The notes beneath the pieces were generated by a model that was not told where the DNA came from, did no database searches, and saw only the letters and a program-made list of their open reading frames with translations. 64,000 nucleotides of DNA, from the NCBI GenBank assembly GCA_014360645.1, contig JACIXD010000002.1, positions 62,001-126,000 of the forward strand. Reading direction: 5' to 3'. A program made the translations under genes and the position numbers. The stretch is from Actinomycetota bacterium (GTDB lineage Bacteria > Actinomycetota > Geothermincolia > Geothermincolales > RBG-13-55-18). Shown here piece by piece: positions 17,297-25,807 of this stretch. How positions within the stretch are numbered: the stretch's first letter is position 1; every line of letters starts with the position of its first letter.

Positions 17297-18616
17297 CTAG
17301 TGCAGGGCACAGGGGATGCAGGGGGCGAAGGAGCGCGCCGCCGTTTCCAGCAGCACCGCGGCCCGCCTGTCCCCCTCCGGTCCCTCCCCCGCGGAACGGG
17401 CTCCCGCCAGCAGGCACCGCTCCAGAGCTCCGACGTTGAACTGCAGGGGGGCGGTGATGGAAAGGGTCTTTACCGTCCCCTCGGCGTCCAGCTCCAAACC
17501 GTAGACCAGCATCCCCTCCGGGGCCTCCACCGCCCCCGTCCCCGCGCCCCCGCCCGGGGACGCCGTGGCCCTCGATCCCTCGCCGGGAGATGCCCGCAGG
17601 AGCCGCGTGATCATCTCCCAGGCGTGGATCATCTCCAGTATCCTGGCGGCATGGGCGAGCATGCTGCGCCGGAAGGGAAATCCCCACTGCGTCTTGAGCT
17701 CCTCGAGTTCGGCGTCAGCCAGCTCGCTTCCGTACCCGCCGTACACGTTCACGCGGGCGAGGGGGCCCACGCGCACACTGCCCACCTCCCTGATCTCCGC
17801 CACCCGGATATGTGAGTGAGGGCTGTTCCGCTCCTCGATGCTCGCCTGCAACTCCTCGAGCGAGAGGTTGGCGCGCTCCCCCGCCCCCTCTTCGAAAAGG
17901 ACCGCCCTGCCGCCCAGCAGCCCCATCTCCCCTTCCGAGCGCAGGGCGAGGCACGGCGACGTCTCCTCTCCTAGGGATTCCACAACCTCCTCGTTACGGC
18001 GCAGGAGGAGCTTGATCAGCCGAGCCGTCTCCACCAGCAGCGACCTGGCCTCGCCCAGTTTCTCCGCCAGCCGACTTCTCCTCTCCTCTCCCATGGGTCT
18101 GACCACTCCTCCGGGCAGCACGTTCACGGCATGCACCGCCCTGCCCCCCGCCTCGCGGAGCACCAGCGTGCCCAAAGACTTGAGGGCCATGAACCTGCGC
18201 ACCACCTCCTCGTCCACGCGGTGGATGCTTATGATGTTGCGCAGGCCGGGGTCGGAGGACGGCAGCAGCAGGTCGGGCAGGCTGTGCACGGTCAGGGATA
18301 CCGCGTGGCGCTCCAGCAACTGTCCCCACATGCACAGCTCGCGCAGGAGTCCCGCCGCCGCTGGTACCTCGATGCCCAGTGCCGCCTCCACCGCCCTGGC
18401 CGCCGCCACCTGATGAAAAACGGAGTCCCCTCCGCAGATCCGCGACACCAGGGTCACAAGGTTGTCCACGTGGGAGCCCCTCGCGAAGAGGTCGAATCCC
18501 CGGTAGCCGAAGGCCTGCAGCCGCGCCTCTCCTGGACTGCCCCCCTCGTCCCTCACCAGCCTTATGGAGGCGTTGCCGCTGATCCTGGTCACCGGATCTA
18601 TCACCAGGTCCGCCAT
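17297..18616 (-). CDS. Degenerate [NiFe]-hydrogenase-like large subunit
   Basis: 439 residues with the fold signature of the group 3 [NiFe] hydrogenase large subunit but altered active-site motifs. The N-terminal RIEGH motif is RISGN (residues 11-15), so the proton-transfer Glu is lost. The L1 motif RxCGxCxxxH is RICGGDSVFH (59-68), so the bridging Cys is Asp64, encoded by GAC. The C-terminal motif DPCxxCxxH is APCIPCALH (431-439), with both Cys kept but Asp changed to Ala. The protein ends exactly at that His, so there is no peptide for a maturation protease to remove. Hydrogen activity is doubtful; a redox or sensory role with ferredoxin is possible. Confidence 0.88.
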   Translation of the reverse strand: MADLVIDPVTRISGNASIRLVRDEGGSPGEARLQAFGYRGFDLFARGSHVDNLVTLVSRICGGDSVFHQVAAARAVEAALGIEVPAAAGLLRELCMWGQLLERHAVSLTVHSLPDLLLPSSDPGLRNIISIHRVDEEVVRRFMALKSLGTLVLREAGGRAVHAVNVLPGGVVRPMGEERRSRLAEKLGEARSLLVETARLIKLLLRRNEEVVESLGEETSPCLALRSEGEMGLLGGRAVLFEEGAGERANLSLEELQASIEERNSPHSHIRVAEIREVGSVRVGPLARVNVYGGYGSELADAELEELKTQWGFPFRRSMLAHAARILEMIHAWEMITRLLRASPGEGSRATASPGGGAGTGAVEAPEGMLVYGLELDAEGTVKTLSITAPLQFNVGALERCLLAGARSAGEGPEGDRRAAVLLETAARSFAPCIPCALH

Positions 18617-18709
18617 ATGTCACCCTTCCCGGATCGCGGCGCCCGGACGCCCTCGCCCGACATCCTCTCCACGCCGCCAATTCGATCCTTCATGACGTCC
18701 TCGCTCCCG

Positions 18710-19618
18710 CTAGCGCCTTCCCTCCCCGCCCAGGCGTCGCAGCAGGGTGGCCGTGCCTCCCGGACGCCGCCTGCGCAGGAGCGGCTCGGCAAGGCAGTAC
18801 CTGAAAAAGCTGTGCGCGGTATCCTTTATCTCCCTTTCCAGCACCTCTTTCCGCTCCCCCGTCGCCCTCTCCATCCTCCGCAAGGTCTCCCCCTTAAGGT
18901 CCTGAAAGGGCGGGAGCAGCGCCTCGTCACAGGGACCCCTGCACCCTCCGCAGGGGACGCCGTAGGAACTGGGACAGAGCGCATTGCACCCGTCCCTGGT
19001 CAGGGGGCCCATGCAGATGAAGCCCTGCTCCAGAAGGCATTTGCCGGCCTCGGGCACCGAGGAGAGCAGCCTGCGGAGCCCCTCCCGCGTCCGCGGCGGC
19101 GAGGTCACCCCGCATTCGGAACACACCGTCGCTCCCAGGCGCGACGGAAGGGTTCCCGAGAGAGCCAGTTTTAAAAAGCCCTGCAAGAGATCCTCCGGGG
19201 GAGGGCACCCAGGCAGGAAGGCGTCCACGCTCACGTAGGCGTCCACGGGCAGGAGGCGCTTCACCCCCTGCGGCGCACCCTCGATAACCGCCCCCTCCCC
19301 GTATCGCATCCGCATCATCCTCTCCTCTGTCAGGAGGTCCGCCAGCCCCGGCACCCCGCCGAAACAGGCGCAGGTCCCCAGGGCTACCAGCTTATCCGCT
19401 TTCTGTCTCGCTTCCCTCAGCCTGCGGAAATCGTCTCCGTGCCTCACCGTTCCCTCCAGCAGCAGCAGGTCCACCTCCGGGAGCTCCTTCTGGTCGAGCA
19501 GGAAGGGGGCGTAGGGGATGGCGTTCTCGCCGATGAAGGTGTAAAAATATTCCTCCATGCTGAGGAGGACGTACTGGCACCCCAGGCAGGAACTCAGGGA
19601 AAGCACCGCAACCCGCAT
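18710..19618 (-). CDS. [NiFe]-hydrogenase-type small subunit (MvhG/sulfhydrogenase delta-like)
   Basis: 302 residues with the cluster ligands of an MvhG-like small subunit: SCLGC at 10-14, GTCACFGGVPG near 81-91, PGCPP near 135 and a Cys-rich C-terminal part (CSECG, then CNALCPSSYGVPCGGCRGPC) for further [4Fe-4S] clusters. There is no Tat signal, so it is cytoplasmic. All expected ligands seem present, unlike the partner large subunit. ATG 19618 lies three bases after the V4R-like gene, with GGAG upstream. Gap to the large subunit: 93 bases. Confidence 0.92.
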   Translation of the reverse strand: MRVAVLSLSSCLGCQYVLLSMEEYFYTFIGENAIPYAPFLLDQKELPEVDLLLLEGTVRHGDDFRRLREARQKADKLVALGTCACFGGVPGLADLLTEERMMRMRYGEGAVIEGAPQGVKRLLPVDAYVSVDAFLPGCPPPEDLLQGFLKLALSGTLPSRLGATVCSECGVTSPPRTREGLRRLLSSVPEAGKCLLEQGFICMGPLTRDGCNALCPSSYGVPCGGCRGPCDEALLPPFQDLKGETLRRMERATGERKEVLEREIKDTAHSFFRYCLAEPLLRRRRPGGTATLLRRLGGEGRR

Positions 19619-19621
19619 CTG

Positions 19622-20146
19622 TCACTCCAGCGTCGTCTTGAGCATCACCAGGCAGGAGGCCGGACCCGCGTGCTCGGTGCGCAGGTCCACCCTGCGCCCG
19701 AAAACGCTCTCCAACATGCCCGCGGCGTAGCCGTGCATGGTCTGGCAGGCGACCCCTCCCAGCGCCACTCCTGCTCCCAGGCAGGCGGTCCTGATGGGAC
19801 AGCGCTCGAAGAGTAGGCGGATGAACATCTCCTCCACCTCGTATACCCAGAAATCGTCATCTTCCTTGTTCTTCCAAAGAGAGACCTTCCACACCTCGGG
19901 TGAGCCCCGGAAGACCCATTTCAGCGCCTTCTCTATGTCGTCGGTGGCGTCGTAGGCGGAGGCCTCACGCTTCCCCAGGTCCTTGCCGGCGAAGTACATG
20001 AGCTGGGGGGTGGACCTCCCGGTGACCTCTCCCCCCGCTTGGTCGAAAACGGCCAGGGCCTCGGAAAGGGCGCGCAGGCGGTCCAGCAAGACCTCCGTTT
20101 CCTCCAGCATCTTCCACCTTTCGGGATCGAAGCCCTCTCGGGCCAC
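19622..20146 (-). CDS. V4R-domain-like protein linked to the hydrogenase-like cassette
   Basis: About 174 residues. A helical N-terminus (about 1-45) precedes a domain that resembles V4R/4VR (heme-NO-binding-like fold): GRSTPQLMYFAGKDLG, then FERCPIRTACLGAGVALG, then CQTMHGYAAGMLESVFGR with conserved Cys, His and Gly, and a final Glu...Cys strand. V4R domains bind small hydrophobic ligands or metals in sensory and accessory proteins. It is the first gene of the cassette and lies three bases before the small subunit. The start is uncertain: GTG 20146 (GGAG ten bases upstream) is preferred to ATG 20110. The family assignment is by pattern only. Confidence 0.7.
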   Translation of the reverse strand: MAREGFDPERWKMLEETEVLLDRLRALSEALAVFDQAGGEVTGRSTPQLMYFAGKDLGKREASAYDATDDIEKALKWVFRGSPEVWKVSLWKNKEDDDFWVYEVEEMFIRLLFERCPIRTACLGAGVALGGVACQTMHGYAAGMLESVFGRRVDLRTEHAGPASCLVMLKTTLE

Positions 20147-20497
20147 ATCTCGCTCACTCCGGCCGCCGCCCTGGCTCCGGAGGCGGGTTCCGCCGTAACG
20201 CGCCCCGGCCACCCGGCCGGGAGTCGCCACGCCGGTCTTTCCTCTCTACCCTTTTGCTCCCTAGATGTCTTCGGCTGATTCCAATTAAACATGAACCGCT
20301 TTCTCGCCGCCAGTGGGGCCAGGACTCGGCCCCGCTCCCCGCTCCCCCAGCCCGGCAAGCGGACCCCAAGAGGTCCTCTCGGTCTCCCTGGACCTCTTCC
20401 TTCACGCGCAGGAACTCGTCGTAGTCGGCGGTGAAGAAGTGGCCGCCGTCGCCCGCTGCCGCGCAAGTGACCGGCAAGCGGACCCCAAGAGGTCCCC
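20147..20497. other. Intergenic region with duplicated mltG 3' end
   Basis: 351 bases between the V4R-like gene and mltG. It contains the downstream copy of the mltG 3' end (20353-20455). The rest (20147-20352) shows no gene, clear promoter or terminator. Confidence 0.6.
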
Positions 20498-20574
20498 TCA
20501 GTCTCCCTGGACCTCTTCCTTCACGCGCAGGAACTCGTCGTAGTCGGCGGTGAAGAAGTGGCCGCCGTCGCCCG
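20353..20574 (-). repeat. Tandem duplication of the mltG 3' end
   Basis: Bases 20353-20455 and 20472-20574 match over 103 positions with two differences (period 119). The right copy is the true end of mltG: 77 coding bases including the stop, plus 26 bases beyond it. In the left, downstream copy the stop triplet is changed to CGA, so the copy is a non-functional remnant. Confidence 0.93.
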
Positions 20575-21541
20575 TGGCCACGTAGTAGAGGTAATCCACC
20601 CCGGCCGGATCCAGGGCTGCCTTGATGCTGGAAAGGCCTGGGCTGCAGATGGGAGCGGGGGGAAGCCCCTTGTGGAGGTAGGTGTTGTAGGGCGAGTTGA
20701 CCTTGAGGTCCTCGTAGGTGAGGACTTCCTTCCATTGCGGGAGCGCGTACTGCACGGTGGCGTCGATCTGGAGAGGCATATCCCTGCGCAGGCGGTTGTA
20801 CACCACCGCCGCGACCAGCGGCCTCTCCGCGTCCAGCACCACCTCGCGCTCGATGAGCGAGGCCACGATGACCGCCTGGTAGGGGGTGATGCCCAGCTCT
20901 CGCGCCCTGTCCCAGTCGAGGCCGGCGGTCTCCGCCCTGAACTGCGCCAGCAGGGTCTCGATGACCTCCCGGGGCGAGGCGTCGGCGGCGAGGTCATAGG
21001 TCTTGGGGAAGAGAAAGCCCTCCAGGTTGTCCTCGTTCTCCGGCGGCAGCAAGGGGACCTCGAACCCCCCTTCCGCGGCGGCGCGCAGGAAATCCTCCGC
21101 GCTCACCCCCAGTGCCTCCGCCACCCTGGCGGCGGTCTGGTCCACAGTGAGGCCTTCGGGGATGGTCAGGCGCACCTGGTACTGCGGTCCCGCCTCGAGC
21201 ATGGCGAACACATCTCCGTAACGCATGCCCGTGAAGAAGGTATAACGGCCCGGCTTGAACCTCGCCTGCCGGCCCTGCATCCAGGCCAAGAGGCGGAAGA
21301 TGGTGGCCGAGGTGACCACCTTCTCCTGGTGCAGCTTCTCGGCGATGCGCGCGGCCGTATCCCCTTCCTCGACGGTTATCTTCACCGGCGTATCGCCACG
21401 AGTGGGAAAGAAGTAGTGGTCCGCCAGCAGACCCGCCAGGATCGCCAGCGCCGCCACGGCGCATATCGATGCTATGAGCGCTTTCCTCTTTATCCCAGGC
21501 CTATTCCGCGGACTTCTGCGTGCCTTTTTCGTCTCCCGCAA
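20498..21541 (-). CDS. mltG: Endolytic murein transglycosylase MltG
   Basis: Membrane-anchored lytic transglycosylase that cuts nascent glycan strands. 347 residues. A basic N-terminus precedes one transmembrane helix (about 20-42). A LysM-like region (about 52-115) follows, then the YceG catalytic domain with VIVASLIEREV holding the catalytic Glu, LQIDATVQYAL and NSPYNTYLHKGLPPAPICSPG cut into standard motifs. The start TTG 21541 overlaps the end of ruvX by 41 bases and has GGAGAGG upstream. Its 3' end is duplicated downstream. Confidence 0.96.
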   Translation of the reverse strand: MRETKKARRSPRNRPGIKRKALIASICAVAALAILAGLLADHYFFPTRGDTPVKITVEEGDTAARIAEKLHQEKVVTSATIFRLLAWMQGRQARFKPGRYTFFTGMRYGDVFAMLEAGPQYQVRLTIPEGLTVDQTAARVAEALGVSAEDFLRAAAEGGFEVPLLPPENEDNLEGFLFPKTYDLAADASPREVIETLLAQFRAETAGLDWDRARELGITPYQAVIVASLIEREVVLDAERPLVAAVVYNRLRRDMPLQIDATVQYALPQWKEVLTYEDLKVNSPYNTYLHKGLPPAPICSPGLSSIKAALDPAGVDYLYYVATGDGGHFFTADYDEFLRVKEEVQGD

Positions 21542-21962
21542 TATCCTCTCCCGCCTTAGATGAGCGCTCCCGCTCCAGGAATGCCTGGAGGATCACCGCG
21601 GCGGCCTCGGCATCCGCGCCGCCGCGCGACCGCTTCCCCGCCTCGCTCAGCCTCCGCCTGGCCTCCACGGTGCTGAGGCGCTCGTCCCAGAGCACCACCC
21701 GGATCCCCCTCGCCTCCGCCAGCTCCCGTGCGTAGCGGCGCGTCTCCCGCGCCTGTTCGCCCTCGCGGCCGGAGAGGGTCAGGGGCAGCCCCACCACCAC
21801 CGTGTCTATCCCCTCGCTCTCCGCCTTCTCCTCCACGTAACGGCGCAGGGCCTCCGGATCAAGGTCGCGCAACACCTCCAGCGGCGAAGCGCTCATCCCC
21901 AGGGGGTCGGAGATGGAGACCCCGATCCGGCGCCGGCCGATATCCAAGCCCATGCTACGCAT
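21501..21962 (-). CDS. ruvX: RuvX/YqgF pre-16S rRNA nuclease family protein
   Basis: RNase H-fold protein of 153 residues, the YqgF family that finishes the 16S rRNA 5' end and was formerly called a Holliday junction resolvase. Motifs are MGLDIGRRRIGVS, VVVGLPLTLSG, LWDERLSTVEARR and a C-terminal DAEAAAVILQ acidic site. A polar tail of about 20 residues follows. The ATG overlaps the alaS stop by eight bases, with GAGG upstream. The alaS-ruvX-mltG order is common in Gram-positive phyla. Confidence 0.95.
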   Translation of the reverse strand: MRSMGLDIGRRRIGVSISDPLGMSASPLEVLRDLDPEALRRYVEEKAESEGIDTVVVGLPLTLSGREGEQARETRRYARELAEARGIRVVLWDERLSTVEARRRLSEAGKRSRGGADAEAAAVILQAFLERERSSKAGEDIAGDEKGTQKSAE

Positions 21963-24597
21963 CTCGTCCCTCGGGAGCAGACTTCATCTCCTCCACGAAG
22001 AGCGCCAGCGCTTCCTCCACGCCCTCCGGCCGTCCCCCTCCGCCCACGGCCATGTCCGCCCTGCCGCCGCCCCCGCCGCCCAGGAGGCGCCCGCATTTCC
22101 GCACCACTTGCACGGCGTCCAGTCCCGCCTCCAGGGCGTCCTTTCCCAGCGCTACCACCAGGTTGGCCTTGCCCTCTCTGACCGTGGCTACGCCCACCGC
22201 CGCCGCTCCGCGGTCGGAAAGGGCGCGCTCCGCGAGCTCCCGCAGCTCCTGGGGCGTCAGGTCGGGCACGCAGGCCGAGAGCACCATCCCCAGGGGGACC
22301 TTTTCCTCCCGCCACTCCACGCCCTCCTTGGCCAGGGCGGAGAGCTCCCCGCGCTCGCGCTTCCTGAGCTCCCCCTCCAGCTCCTTGACGCGCTGCTGCA
22401 ACCTGGCCACGCGTTCGGGTATTCTCCCCGCGTCCGTCTTCAGGGCCACGGCGACCTCCTCCAGCATCTCCCGGCGCTCCCGGAAGAGGCGGTACGCCTC
22501 CATGCCCGTTACCGCCTCCAGACGGCGCATGTTGGCGCCGATGCCGCTCTCCGCCGTGAGCACCAGCAGCCCGATCTCCCCCGTCCTCCCCACGTGGGTC
22601 CCGCCGCACAGCTCCCGGCTGATCTCGTCCACCTCCACTACCCGCACGTGCTCCTGGTATTTCTCTCCAAAGAGAGCGATGGCGTTGATGCTGGTGGCGT
22701 ACTCGTAGGTGGTGACGTATGCGCGGACGGGGAGGTCCTCCAGTATCTTGCGGTTGGCCAGCTCCTCCACCCGCGCCAGTTCCTCGCGCGACAGGGGGCC
22801 GAAGTGGGTGAAGTCGAAACGCAGCCGCCTCGGCTCCACCAGGGAGCCCGCCTGCTTGGCATGTTCTCCCAGCACCTGCCGCAGCGACCAGTGCAGGATG
22901 TGGGTGGCGGTGTGGTTCCTGCGAATGGCGTTTCGCCTCTCCACGTCGATGCGCGCCTCCACCTCGTCGCCTGCGCGCAGGACCCCCCGCGCCACGCGGC
23001 AGTGATGGGACACCAACCCCGGCGCCGGCCTGCGGGTGTCCGTGACCTCGGCCTCGCCCGCCCCGGAAGAGATGGTGCCGGTGTCGCCCACCTGTCCCCC
23101 CATCTCCCCGTAGAAGGGGGTGCGGTCCAGGATGACCTCCACCTCCTCGCCCTCGCCGGCCTCGGGTACCACCCGGCCCCCCTTCACCAGGGCCAACACC
23201 CGGGCCCTCTCCTCCGTCCTCTCGTATCCCGTGAACAGGCTCTGGCCGTAGTTGTCCAGCACCTCGTTATAGACCTCCGGCACCGCGGCGGCGTAGCCCT
23301 CCTCCACGCGCGCCGCCCGCGCCCGCCGGCGCTGCTCCTCCATGAGGGCCTCGAAACCCCCCTCGTCCAGGGAAAGACCCTTTTCGCGCGCCAGCTCGCG
23401 CGTGAGCTCGAGGGGGAACCCCAGGGTGTCGTGGAGGTGAAACACCACTTCTCCCGGGATCTCCTTCTCTTTGCCGTCCGAAATCCCCGCCACCGCCTCC
23501 TCGAAATAGGCCAGGCCGCTGCGCAGGGTCTGGGAAAAGCGCTCCTCCTCGCTGCGCACGATGGCGGTGATGAAGGCCGCGTTCTGCTTGAGCTCCGGAT
23601 AGGCGCCGCCCATGGTCTCGATGACCACCTCCGCCATGCGCGGGAGGAAGAGGTCCTCGATGCCCAGCAACCTGCCGTGGCGCACCGCCCTGCGGATGAT
23701 CCTCCTCAGGATGTAGCCCCGGTCCTCGTTGGAGGGCAGGACCCCGTCTCCCACCAGGAAGGTCATGGCGCGGGAGTGGTCGGCCACGATCTTCAGGGAA
23801 ATGTCCTTCTCGCCGCCGCGGGCGACCCCGCTCAGGTCGGCCGCCGCCTCCAGCACCGCCGCCAGGGTATCGGTCTCGAAGTTGTTCGCCACCCCCTGCA
23901 TGACCGAGGCCAGTCGCTCCAGACCCAGGCCGGTGTCGATGTTCTTGGCGGGCAGGGGATGCAGGTTCCCGTCCGCGTCGCGGTCGAACTGCATGAAGAC
24001 CAGGTTCCAGAGCTCCAGGAAGCGGTCGCAGTCACACCCCGGACGGCAGTCCGCGTTCCCGCAGCCGTGATCCTCCCCCTGGTCATAGAGCACCTCAGAG
24101 CAGGGGCCACAGGGACCGGTGGTGCCCATGTCCCAAAAATTGTCCTCCGCCCCCAGACGCACCAGGCGCTCCGGGGGGACTCCTACCACATCCTTCCAGA
24201 TGTCGTAGGCCTCGTCGTCCTCCTCGTACACGGAGCAGTACATGCGCCCCGGGTCCAGCCCCATCTCGGCGGTGAGGAACTCCCATGCCCAGGGTATGGC
24301 CTTTTCCTTGTAGTAATCGCCGAAGCTGAAGTTCCCCAGCATCTCGAAGAAGGTGAGGTGACGCGCGGTATGACCCACCTTCTCTATGTCCGTGGTGCGC
24401 ACGCACTTCTGGCAGGTGGTGGCGCGGGTGAACTCCGGACGTGCGCTTCCCAGGAAGTACGGTTTGAACTGCACCATCCCGGCGTTGGTGAGCAGCAGGG
24501 TGGGGTCGTCGGGCACCAGGGAAGAGCTCTTCACCACCCGGTGGTCCCTCGCCTGGAAGAACTCCAGGAACCTCTTCCTTATCTCCTCGCTCCTCAA
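21955..24597 (-). CDS. alaS: Alanyl-tRNA synthetase
   Basis: Class II synthetase of about 880 residues, the usual length. The N-terminal catalytic part has TNAGMVQFKPYF, TCQKCVRTTDIE and FFEMLGNFSFGDYYK. The editing domain has the zinc ligands HTATH and CGGTH. A DHHA1-like C-terminal part ends in a Gly-rich GGGGGGRADMAVGG. An internal Cys cluster (CGNADCRPGCDCD) near residue 180 may bind metal. The frame is open further upstream, but TTG 24597 has AAGGGG six bases before it and gives the family length. It is followed by ruvX with overlap. Confidence 0.96.
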   Translation of the reverse strand: MRSEEIRKRFLEFFQARDHRVVKSSSLVPDDPTLLLTNAGMVQFKPYFLGSARPEFTRATTCQKCVRTTDIEKVGHTARHLTFFEMLGNFSFGDYYKEKAIPWAWEFLTAEMGLDPGRMYCSVYEEDDEAYDIWKDVVGVPPERLVRLGAEDNFWDMGTTGPCGPCSEVLYDQGEDHGCGNADCRPGCDCDRFLELWNLVFMQFDRDADGNLHPLPAKNIDTGLGLERLASVMQGVANNFETDTLAAVLEAAADLSGVARGGEKDISLKIVADHSRAMTFLVGDGVLPSNEDRGYILRRIIRRAVRHGRLLGIEDLFLPRMAEVVIETMGGAYPELKQNAAFITAIVRSEEERFSQTLRSGLAYFEEAVAGISDGKEKEIPGEVVFHLHDTLGFPLELTRELAREKGLSLDEGGFEALMEEQRRRARAARVEEGYAAAVPEVYNEVLDNYGQSLFTGYERTEERARVLALVKGGRVVPEAGEGEEVEVILDRTPFYGEMGGQVGDTGTISSGAGEAEVTDTRRPAPGLVSHHCRVARGVLRAGDEVEARIDVERRNAIRRNHTATHILHWSLRQVLGEHAKQAGSLVEPRRLRFDFTHFGPLSREELARVEELANRKILEDLPVRAYVTTYEYATSINAIALFGEKYQEHVRVVEVDEISRELCGGTHVGRTGEIGLLVLTAESGIGANMRRLEAVTGMEAYRLFRERREMLEEVAVALKTDAGRIPERVARLQQRVKELEGELRKRERGELSALAKEGVEWREEKVPLGMVLSACVPDLTPQELRELAERALSDRGAAAVGVATVREGKANLVVALGKDALEAGLDAVQVVRKCGRLLGGGGGGRADMAVGGGGRPEGVEEALALFVEEMKSAPEGRDA

Positions 24598-24869
24598 GTC
24601 GTACCCCTTCCTCGTCAGGTCCCGCCCCGCCCTTGGACGCCAGGGCGTCCACTCGGGCTGCCCGAAGGCCTTGGGAGGCCTACGCGGCGCCTCGAAGCGG
24701 CCTTTTCGCCGCCCGGCGCGGCGGGCATGCCGTACGGGCAAGACACGTCACGCCTTGCGTTATAGGATATATGCCGGCGCGGTGGCTTTCCAGCTCTCGC
24801 GCCGCGGGGGGAGGTCCCATGCCGGAGACGATTCAGCCTGCCGGGATGGGCGGGTGCATCCCCGACCCC

Positions 24870-25256
24870 TTACCCGTCCTCTTCCGCCGGGGTCCGGGAT
24901 TCCACTCCGTCCCCGTCCTCGGGCCTCGCGAAGGCCCTCCTGGCGCCCATCCCCAGCGTCAACACCTTCACCAGGGGGGAGCTGAAGATCGACTGCGCCG
25001 CCCTGGTCATGGAATCGGCCCGCTCCGCCAGCCTCTGCACAGCAGCCAGGAGACCGTCCACGTAGCCCATCTCCGTGTTCACGTGGTCCATGGTGGTCTG
25101 CAGTTTTCCCATGAGGGGAATGACCTGCCTGCGGATGTCGTCCAGCATGCGGTTGGTGATGCTCATGGTGCGGGCCAGCTTGAAGGTAACCAGGGCGGCC
25201 GCGATCATGAACAGGCCGAAGGAGATGGCGCAGACCAGGGCCGCCACGCCGCCCAA
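24870..25256 (-). CDS. DUF948 membrane protein
   Basis: 128 residues. One N-terminal transmembrane helix (about 4-26) is followed by a long helical region (about 30-95) and a charged tail, the DUF948 layout. No enzymatic motif was seen. It starts with TTG 25256, one base after the iscU stop, with GGGGAGG about nine bases upstream, and lies upstream of alaS as in several actinobacteria. Function unknown. Confidence 0.85.
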   Translation of the reverse strand: MGGVAALVCAISFGLFMIAAALVTFKLARTMSITNRMLDDIRRQVIPLMGKLQTTMDHVNTEMGYVDGLLAAVQRLAERADSMTRAAQSIFSSPLVKVLTLGMGARRAFARPEDGDGVESRTPAEEDG

Positions 25257-25257
25257 T

Positions 25258-25656
25258 TCAGACTGCCTCCCCGGACGTACCGGTGCCCCCGGCGCGCCGG
25301 GAGAGATAATCCTCTATGGCCGCCCGAATGCCGTCCGCCGCGAGGTTGGAGCAGTGCATCTTCTCCTCCGGCAGCCCGTCCAGTGCCTCCGCCACCTGCT
25401 GGTCGGTTATGCGCATGGCCTCCTCGATGGTCTTTCCCTTCACCATCTCCGTGCCCATACTGCCGGAGGCCACCGCCGCTCCGCATCCGAAGGTCTTGTA
25501 CTTCACGTCCACCAGGCGGCCGTCCTCGACCTTTATATATACCTCCATCATGTCCCCGCATACCGGGCTTCCCACCTTGCCCACGCCGTCGCAGTCCGGT
25601 ATCTCGCCCACGTTGCGGGGATTCTGAAAGTGCTCGATGACCTTGTCGCTGTACAT
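25258..25656 (-). CDS. iscU: IscU/NifU-type iron-sulfur scaffold protein
   Basis: Scaffold on which [Fe-S] clusters are built before transfer to apoproteins. 132 residues. It begins MYSDKVIEHFQNPRNVG. The three ligand cysteines are in SPVCGD, TFGCGAA and KMHCSNLA. The start ATG 25656 has GGAG seven bases upstream; the frame is open further upstream but lacks family residues. The cysteine desulfurase is not next to it. A good promoter lies at 25697-25726. It could serve the Fe-S proteins in this window (IspG, IspH, QueH, the hydrogenase-like cassette). Confidence 0.95.
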   Translation of the reverse strand: MYSDKVIEHFQNPRNVGEIPDCDGVGKVGSPVCGDMMEVYIKVEDGRLVDVKYKTFGCGAAVASGSMGTEMVKGKTIEEAMRITDQQVAEALDGLPEEKMHCSNLAADGIRAAIEDYLSRRAGGTGTSGEAV

Positions 25657-25696
25657 GCCTTTTCTCCTGTTTATGCAGGTAATTTCGACGTTCCCG

Positions 25697-25726
25697 AGCA
25701 TAGCACCCGCTCTTTCAGGGTGTCAA
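25697..25726 (-). promoter_or_regulatory. Promoter of iscU-DUF948(-alaS)
   Basis: Perfect TTGACA (25721-25726), an 18-base spacer and TGC-TATGCT, an extended -10 (25697-25702), lie about 40 bases upstream of the iscU ATG on the minus strand. Confidence 0.7.
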
Positions 25727-25807
25727 CAAAGGCCCCCGTGGCGCAGGGCGTGCGGGTGGGGCAACCCCGGTCCCGGGGCCGGCGGCGGCAACCCGGGAGG
25801 TACACCC

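Noticed and set aside
18411-18460. Selenocysteine or sequencing error at the hydrogenase L1 motif
   Set aside because: The codon is GAC, not TGA, and it is more than one change away from a Cys codon. The frame on both sides is sound.
21913-24765. Long plus-strand ORF of about 950 codons
   Set aside because: It lies antisense to alaS, which has all family motifs. It has no recognisable domain and is a by-product of G+C-rich codon use.
24598-24869. T-box riboswitch before alaS
   Set aside because: The T-box consensus and the antiterminator were not found. A CCACCGCG stretch is too weak.
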